Shown here: in pieces, positions 6,853-12,016 of the stretch
Layout of the letters: every line of letters begins with the position of its first letter
How positions within the stretch are numbered: the first letter of the stretch is position 1
Source of the DNA: Opitutaceae bacterium
Lineage (GTDB): Bacteria; Verrucomicrobiota; Verrucomicrobiia; Opitutales; Opitutaceae
Assembly: GCA_005786775.1 (NCBI GenBank)
Contig: SYDD01000089.1
Location: 1 to 12,016, forward strand
DNA length: 12,016 nt
Reading direction: 5' to 3'
Translations under genes and position numbers: made by a program
The notes under the pieces: model-generated
What the model was told of the DNA's origin: nothing
Database searches by the model: none
What the model saw: only the letters and a program-made list of their open reading frames with translations

Positions 6853-9800
6853 ATGCCGACCCGTTCCCGCGGCCCGCTGCTCCTGTGGTGCACCTTCCTG
6901 TCCGCTTGGCCCGGGGTGATGCGCGCCGCCGCGGCCGCTCCCGCCGAGCTGTCGTTCAACGAGCACATCCAGCCGATCCTCGCCGACGCCTGCCTCGCCT
7001 GCCACGGGCTGGATGCGGGCTCCCGCAAGGCGGGCCTGCGGCTGGATCGTTTCGAGCACGCGACGGCCCAGCGGCCGGATGGTCCCCCGGCGATTGTCCC
7101 GGGACGCCCCGAAGACAGCCCGCTGATCCAGCGGATAGAGTCGTCGGACCCCCGCAAAGTGATGCCGCCGCCGGAGGCGCATAAGACGATCTCCCCGGAG
7201 CACCGGGCTCTCCTGCGGCGCTGGATCGCGGAGGGGGCGCGCTACGAGGAGCACTGGGCGTTCATCGCCCCCCGCCGCCCCGCGGTGCCCGCCGTGGCCG
7301 GTACGAGTCATCCCATCGACGCGTTCATCCGCGCCCGCCTCACCCGCGAGGGACTCGCGCCGGTCCCGGAGGCGGACCGGCCGAGCCTGCTGCGGCGGGC
7401 GGCGCTGGACCTGACCGGGCTCATCCCCGCGCCGACCGAGGTCGAGGCGTTCGTCGCGGATGCCGCCCCGGGGGCGTATGAGCGGGCGGTCGACCGCCTG
7501 CTGGCGAGCCCGCGCTACGGGGAGCACCGGGCCCGGCATTGGCTGGACTATGTCCGCTACGCGGACACGCACGGCGTCCATTTCGACAATTACCGCGCCA
7601 TCTGGCCGTACCGGGACTACGTGGTGCGCTCCTTCAACGCGAACCAGCGTTTCGACGCCTTCGTCCGGGAGCAGCTGGCGGGGGACCTGTTGCCCGCGCG
7701 CACGATCGACCAGTTGGTCGCGACCGGCCTGATGCGGTGCAATCTCACGACCAACGAGGGCGGCACCATCCCGGAGGAGGTCTTCGTCAACCAGACCCGC
7801 GACCGCGTGGAAGCCTTCGGCGCGACCTTCCTCGGGCTCAGCACCGGTTGCGCCGCGTGCCACGACCACAAGTTTGATCCCATCACGACAAAGGACTTCT
7901 ACGGGCTGGCGGCTTTCCTGGGGAACACGGCGGAGAAGCCGTGGGACCTGAACATCGCGGAGCCGGCCCCGGTGATCCGCGTGCCCCGTCCCGAGCAGTC
8001 GGCGGCGGCCGCGTTCCTCCTGCAGGCACGCGCGGACGTGCAGGAGCGTTTGCAGCGGCGCCGGGCCCAGGCCCGGGAGCTGACGGGCGCGTGGCTGGCC
8101 GCCGGCAACTGCCCCCAGCCTGTCTCGACGGAGGCCCTTGAGGTGCGGCTGCGGCTGGACGAGGGCAAGGGCGACGTGGTGCGGAACGCCGCGCCGCACC
8201 CGCGCACGACGGAGTTCAAGGCGGACACCAACCCGCTGATCTGGGGCGAGAGCAGCTGGTTCTGGCCCTCGATGCGGATGGACATCCACACGCGGCTCAG
8301 CCTCGGCGCCGAGGGGGATGTCGAGGCCGGGGACAAGTTCTCCACCGGCGGCTGGATCCTGCTCCGGGCGAAGCCCGGCGGCGGCGTCCGCACCGGCACG
8401 GGCAACGGGTCGCTCTTCGCGCGGATGGGCGACGAGAAGCGCCGCGGGGGCGCGGGTTGGGATGTTTACCAGGAGGGATTGCAGATCTACTTCGCCCTTG
8501 TTCCCGACGTGCCGCCCCCGTCCGCGGAAGAGGTTGTGGAAGCCCCGGCACCCAAGGCGAAGGCGCCTTCGCGGCGGCTCGTGATCCCGCCCCCGCCCGT
8601 GCGCTCCGGACTGCTGGTCTCCACCCGGCCGGGTCTCATCACCCGCGACGAGTGGGTCCACGTGTTCGTCACCTACGACGGTTCCCGCCGGGCGTCCGGG
8701 ATGCGCATCTTCTTCAACGGCCGACCGGCGGAGACCGAGATCCGGCTCGATCAGCTGCCCGCAGGGATCTCCATCCGCACGGACGCCGCGATGCACGTGG
8801 GGCGGCGGGACGACTACAATCCGATGCGGGAGACCCGTTACCAGGATTTCCGTTTTTACCGCCGGGCCTTGGCCGTTGAGGAGGTGCAGCGCCTGCCCTT
8901 CGAGGATCTCGCAGCCGAGATCACGGCCCGGGAACCCGACCCGCGGCGCTGGACCACGGATGAGGCCTTCGTGGTCGCCGACAGATTCTTCCTCGGCGAG
9001 AAGGATCCCGAGCATCGCAGCCTAGCGGCGCTGGCCGCGGCCCACGATGCTGCGCTGGAGACCCTGACGCGCGACGGCGACGCGACGCTGATCGCCGTCG
9101 AGAAAACAACCCCCGCGTATTCCGATGTGCTGAAGCGCGGGGACTACTTCGCCCGGGGTGAGCGGGTCGGGCCCTCTGTGCCGCACTTCCTGCCGGCCTT
9201 GCCCGTGGGCACCCCCGTCGATCGCCGCGGGCTGGCCGAGTGGCTCCTCACCGCGGAACACCCGCTGTTCGCCCGCGTGGCGGTGAACCGGATGTGGCAG
9301 GAGGTCTTTGGGCGGGGGCTGGTGGAGTCGAGCGGGGAGTTCGGCGTGATGGGCGATCGCCCGACGCACCCGGAACTCCTCGACTGGCTGGCGGTGGAGT
9401 TCCGGGAGAGCGGTTGGGACGTGAAGCGCCTGTACCGCCTGCTGGTCACTTCGGCGACTTACCGCCAAGCTGTGGCCGCGCCGGCGCCGGTCCTTGCGCG
9501 CGATCCCGGCAACAAATGGCTGGGGCGCGGGCCGCGCTTCCGGATGGATGGCGAGATGCTCCGGGACAGCGCCCTGCTGTCGGCCGGGCTGCTGGTCGAG
9601 CGCCTCGGCGGGCCGCCGGTCAAACCTTACCAACCGCCGGGCATCTGGGAGGAGGTTGCGATGCCGGAGTCGAACACCCGGACTTACGTGCCGTCCGAGG
9701 GCGAGGGGCTCTACCGGCGCAGCCTATACACCTTCTGGAAACGGGCTTCCCCGCCGGCCAGCCTGGAGACTTTTGACGCCACCTCGCGCGAGGTCGTCTG

Positions 9801-10167
9801 CTCCCGCCGGGCCCGTACCAACACGCCGCTGCAGGCCTTTGTGACGCTCAATGACCCGCAATGGGTCGAGGCCGCCCGCAAGCTCGGTGAACGCGCGCTC
9901 GGCGCCGCGGCCCGCAGCGAGGATCGGCTCCGTTTCTTGGCCCTGGCCACCCTAGCGCGCCCCCTCGCGCCTATGGAGGAAAAGGTGCTCCTTGATTCCC
10001 TCACGCGGCTGCAGTCCCTGTTCGCCGCCCAGCCGGAGCAGGCGGCCGCCCTCCTCAAGGTGGGTGCCTCGCCGGTCGGCTCCGGCGACTGGTCCGCGAC
10101 GGAGCGCGCGGTTTGGACGATGGCGGCCAGCCAGTTCCTCAACCTCGACGAGTTCCTCAACAAATAG
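6853..10167 (+). CDS. PSCyt1-DUF1549-LamG-like-DUF1553 cytochrome protein, second copy (A2)
   Basis: This 1104-residue paralogue of the 2174-5299 product has the same domain order. ATG 6853 is chosen; an in-frame GTG at 6838 would add five residues and cannot be excluded, as neither has a Shine-Dalgarno site. The signal peptide (SRGPLLLWCTFLSAWPG to about residue 30) precedes PSCyt1 with CLACH at 47-51 and KVMPPPE (Met104). DUF1549 spans about 155-360 with CAACHDHKFDP from 333. The LamG-like region (about 496-690) carries an unusual Pro/Ala/Lys-rich insertion at about 551-585. DUF1553 starts near 790 (VNRMWQEVFGRGLVESSGEF from 811; RTNTPLQAFVTLNDPQWVEA near the end), and the protein ends NLDEFLNK. 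It is about 60 residues longer than the first copy, mostly in and around the LamG region. Its DUF1501 partner begins 10 nt downstream. Substrate and redox partner are unknown. Confidence 0.95.
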   Translation: MPTRSRGPLLLWCTFLSAWPGVMRAAAAAPAELSFNEHIQPILADACLACHGLDAGSRKAGLRLDRFEHATAQRPDGPPAIVPGRPEDSPLIQRIESSDPRKVMPPPEAHKTISPEHRALLRRWIAEGARYEEHWAFIAPRRPAVPAVAGTSHPIDAFIRARLTREGLAPVPEADRPSLLRRAALDLTGLIPAPTEVEAFVADAAPGAYERAVDRLLASPRYGEHRARHWLDYVRYADTHGVHFDNYRAIWPYRDYVVRSFNANQRFDAFVREQLAGDLLPARTIDQLVATGLMRCNLTTNEGGTIPEEVFVNQTRDRVEAFGATFLGLSTGCAACHDHKFDPITTKDFYGLAAFLGNTAEKPWDLNIAEPAPVIRVPRPEQSAAAAFLLQARADVQERLQRRRAQARELTGAWLAAGNCPQPVSTEALEVRLRLDEGKGDVVRNAAPHPRTTEFKADTNPLIWGESSWFWPSMRMDIHTRLSLGAEGDVEAGDKFSTGGWILLRAKPGGGVRTGTGNGSLFARMGDEKRRGGAGWDVYQEGLQIYFALVPDVPPPSAEEVVEAPAPKAKAPSRRLVIPPPPVRSGLLVSTRPGLITRDEWVHVFVTYDGSRRASGMRIFFNGRPAETEIRLDQLPAGISIRTDAAMHVGRRDDYNPMRETRYQDFRFYRRALAVEEVQRLPFEDLAAEITAREPDPRRWTTDEAFVVADRFFLGEKDPEHRSLAALAAAHDAALETLTRDGDATLIAVEKTTPAYSDVLKRGDYFARGERVGPSVPHFLPALPVGTPVDRRGLAEWLLTAEHPLFARVAVNRMWQEVFGRGLVESSGEFGVMGDRPTHPELLDWLAVEFRESGWDVKRLYRLLVTSATYRQAVAAPAPVLARDPGNKWLGRGPRFRMDGEMLRDSALLSAGLLVERLGGPPVKPYQPPGIWEEVAMPESNTRTYVPSEGEGLYRRSLYTFWKRASPPASLETFDATSREVVCSRRARTNTPLQAFVTLNDPQWVEAARKLGERALGAAARSEDRLRFLALATLARPLAPMEEKVLLDSLTRLQSLFAAQPEQAAALLKVGASPVGSGDWSATERAVWTMAASQFLNLDEFLNK

Positions 10168-10177
10168 CGGCCTTCCG

Positions 10178-11725
10178 ATGCACTCCCCGGAAAATCCCTT
10201 CGCCCGCGATCCCCACCTCTGCTCCGACCACGCGGGGGAGGGACCCTCGATCTGGAGCCTGCCCGGTCTGCCCGACGCCCTGCGCCGGGAGTGGCTGGCC
10301 CTCGAGACGCGGCGGCACTTCCTCGGTCGCGGAATGCAGGCCCTCGGTTGGGCTGGGCTCGCGAGCCTCCTTGGCCGTCCGCTGGCTGCCCAGACTGCCG
10401 CCAGCCCTGCGGTACTTGCTCCCCATTACGCGCCCCGCGCCAAGCGCGCGATCTACCTTTTTATGGCCGGCTCGCCCTCCCAGTTTGAGACCTGGGACCA
10501 CAAGCCCGTCCTCCAGCGGATGTTCGACCAGGATCTGCCCGAGTCGGTGCGCGGCGGGCAGGTGCTTACCGGAATGACCGCGAGCCAGGCCCGCTTCCCC
10601 ATCGCGCCGAGCGTCTACAAGTTCGCGCAGCACGGCCAGGCGGGACACTGGGTCTCGGAACTGTTTCCGCATACCGCGCGCATCGCCGACGAGCTCTGCG
10701 TGCTGAAGTCGCTCCACACCGAGGCGATCAACCACGAGCCCGCGATCCTGCAGCTGACGACGGGCAACATGTTCCCCGGGCGACCCTCCCTTGGTTCCTG
10801 GCTTTCGTACGGGCTGGGGGCCGGCAACGACGAGCTTCCGACCTTCGTGGTGATGACCTCGAAGATGCCGCACCGCACCAACGTCCAGGCCCTCTCGAAC
10901 CGCTTGTGGTCGTCCGGCTTTCTCTCCCCGGAGCACGCCGCCGTCGCGCTGCGTTCCGCCGGGGATCCCGTGCTGCACCTCAACAATCCGCCCGGGGTGA
11001 GCGGCGACGTGCGCCGGGCGATGATCGACGGCGTCAACGCCCTGAACCGGCAGCTGTTCGAGCGGGTCGGGGACGCGGAGACGAACGCCCGCATCGCCCA
11101 GTACGAGATGGCGTTCCGGATGCAATCGTCCGTGCCCGAGCTGGCTGACCTCTCGTCCGAACCGCAGTCGACCTGGGACCTTTACGGCGAAAAGGCCAAG
11201 GAGCCGGGCACCTACGCCTACAACTGCCTGATGGCACGCCGCCTGGCAGAACGGGGAGTCCGTTTCACGCAAATTTTCCTCCGCAGCTGGGACCAGCACA
11301 GCAACCTGCCGCGCAACATCAAGCTGATGACCGAGGAGTCGGACCAGCCGACCGCCGCGCTCGTTACCGACCTAAAGCGTCGCGGGCTGCTCGACGACAC
11401 GCTAGTCGTGTGGGGTGGTGAGTTCGGCCGGACGTGCTACTCGCAGGGCGTGCTCTCGGCGGAGAACTACGGCCGCGACCATCACCCGCGCTGCTTCAGC
11501 ATGTGGATGGCGGGCGGCGGCGTGAAGCCGGGGCTGAGCTTCGGCGAGACGGACGATTTCTCCTACAACATCGTGAAGAACCCGGTGCATATCCGGGATC
11601 TCCACGCCACGATGCTGCACCTCTTCGGGCTGGATCATAACCGCCTCTCGTTCCGCTTCCAGGGGCTCGACCAGCGTCTCACCGGGGTGCTGCCCGCCAA
11701 GGTCATCGATGCGATCCTCGCCTGA
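10178..11725 (+). CDS. Tat-exported DUF1501 family protein, second copy (B2)
   Basis: This 515-residue paralogue of the 5310-6782 product starts at ATG 10178, 10 nt after the A2 stop, the same spacing as in module 1. The twin-arginine motif TRRHFLGRG lies at 44-52 (Arg45-Arg46), followed by a hydrophobic stretch and LAAQTAA as the likely cleavage region. The segment before the Tat motif is about 24 residues longer than in the first copy. Conserved motifs are KRAIYLFMAGSPSQFETWDHK, AINHEP, WDQH at 371-374, GGEFGRT at 413-419, GRDHHP at 432-437 and the C-terminal FRFQGLDQRLTGVLPAK. All the motif residues that look catalytic or metal-binding in B1 are kept, so both copies look functional. The next gene overlaps its last 17 bases. 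The reaction catalysed is not known. Confidence 0.95.
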   Translation: MHSPENPFARDPHLCSDHAGEGPSIWSLPGLPDALRREWLALETRRHFLGRGMQALGWAGLASLLGRPLAAQTAASPAVLAPHYAPRAKRAIYLFMAGSPSQFETWDHKPVLQRMFDQDLPESVRGGQVLTGMTASQARFPIAPSVYKFAQHGQAGHWVSELFPHTARIADELCVLKSLHTEAINHEPAILQLTTGNMFPGRPSLGSWLSYGLGAGNDELPTFVVMTSKMPHRTNVQALSNRLWSSGFLSPEHAAVALRSAGDPVLHLNNPPGVSGDVRRAMIDGVNALNRQLFERVGDAETNARIAQYEMAFRMQSSVPELADLSSEPQSTWDLYGEKAKEPGTYAYNCLMARRLAERGVRFTQIFLRSWDQHSNLPRNIKLMTEESDQPTAALVTDLKRRGLLDDTLVVWGGEFGRTCYSQGVLSAENYGRDHHPRCFSMWMAGGGVKPGLSFGETDDFSYNIVKNPVHIRDLHATMLHLFGLDHNRLSFRFQGLDQRLTGVLPAKVIDAILA

Positions 11726-12016
11726 TTTTCACCGTTCGGCGCGCCTTACTGCGCTGGCTTTCCTGCTCGCGGCCGCCCCGCTGGGCGCGGAGACAACGTT
11801 TTACCAGGACCGGATCGGTCCCATCCTCGACCGCCACTGCGTGGTGTGCCACGGACCCGACAAGCAGAAGGCCGGGCTGCGCCTCGACAGCCACGCGTGG
11901 GTGATGAAGGGAGCGGAGTCCGGCGCGATGGTGCTCCCGGGCAACGCTGCCGGGAGCGAGCTCCACCGCCGCATCACCCTGCCCGCGGGGGACGAGGAGG
12001 TGATGCCGTCCGAAGG
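11709..12016 (+). CDS. Exported PSCyt1-domain c-type cytochrome (C), cut by window edge
   Basis: An open frame from ATG 11709 runs off the right edge with 102 complete codons. It overlaps the 3' end of the DUF1501 gene by 17 nt in another frame. AAGG at 11699-11702 lies 6 nt before the ATG and is a reasonable Shine-Dalgarno site, so the gene is probably translationally coupled. The product begins with a Sec signal peptide (RLTALAFLLAAAPLGA, cleavage near residue 27). It then has PSCyt1: YQDRIGPILDRHCVVCHGPD with heme motif CVVCH at 44-48, KAGLRLDS, PGNAAGSELHRRI and a terminal EVMPSEG with Met99. The start differs from A1 and A2, so it need not be a third copy of the same architecture. PSCyt1 is often joined to WD40, leucine-rich or DUF2231-type domains, which would lie beyond the window. 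Confidence 0.88.
   Translation, partial: MRSSPDFHRSARLTALAFLLAAAPLGAETTFYQDRIGPILDRHCVVCHGPDKQKAGLRLDSHAWVMKGAESGAMVLPGNAAGSELHRRITLPAGDEEVMPSE

Noticed and set aside
6736..9015. A 759-codon open frame on the minus strand
   Set aside because: It is antisense to A2 and shows the same low-complexity Arg/Gly/His composition; no signal peptide or motif was found. Similar minus-strand frames at 4367-5311, 5805-6542 and 10157-11299 were rejected for the same reason.
1..12016. Mobile element, CRISPR array, defence system or phage genes
   Set aside because: I looked for transposase, integrase and nuclease motifs, direct repeat arrays and tRNA-like ends and saw none. The repeated content is explained by the paralogous A and B genes.

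Overview
The window is a very G+C-rich bacterial chromosome segment. Four large genes belong to families that are abundant in Planctomycetota and Verrucomicrobiota: PSCyt1, DUF1549/PSCyt2, DUF1553/PSD1 and DUF1501. Clear Shine-Dalgarno sites are rare, which also fits those phyla. I lean towards Verrucomicrobiota (Opitutales-like), but that placement is an inference from gene content, not from a marker gene. No tRNA, rRNA, insertion sequence, integrase or CRISPR array is visible.

Layout: (1) 1-869, minus strand: the first two thirds of hflX, a ribosome-associated GTPase, cut by the left edge. (2) 870-970: a divergent intergenic region holding a perfect 9-bp inverted repeat. (3) 971-2026, plus: an exported NHL-repeat beta-propeller protein. 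(4) 2027-2173: a leader with a strong nested hairpin, a small palindrome and one of the few good ribosome binding sites. (5) 2174-6782: module 1, a Sec-exported cytochrome protein (PSCyt1-DUF1549-LamG-like-DUF1553, here A1) followed 10 nt later by a Tat-exported DUF1501 protein (B1). (6) 6783-6852: a short leader with two mutually exclusive hairpins. (7) 6853-11725: module 2, a second, diverged copy of the same pair (A2, B2). (8) 11709-12016: the start of another exported PSCyt1 cytochrome gene (C), overlapping the end of B2 and cut by the right edge.

Genes 3 to 8 all point the same way with short gaps or an overlap, so they probably form one or two transcripts. All their products carry export signals. 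The picture is a periplasmic system in which c-type cytochrome proteins with a carbohydrate-binding-like beta-sandwich work with alkaline-phosphatase-fold DUF1501 partners. The families are known, but their biochemical function is not established in general. The most notable point is the tandem duplication of the whole cytochrome/DUF1501 pair, with a third cytochrome attached.
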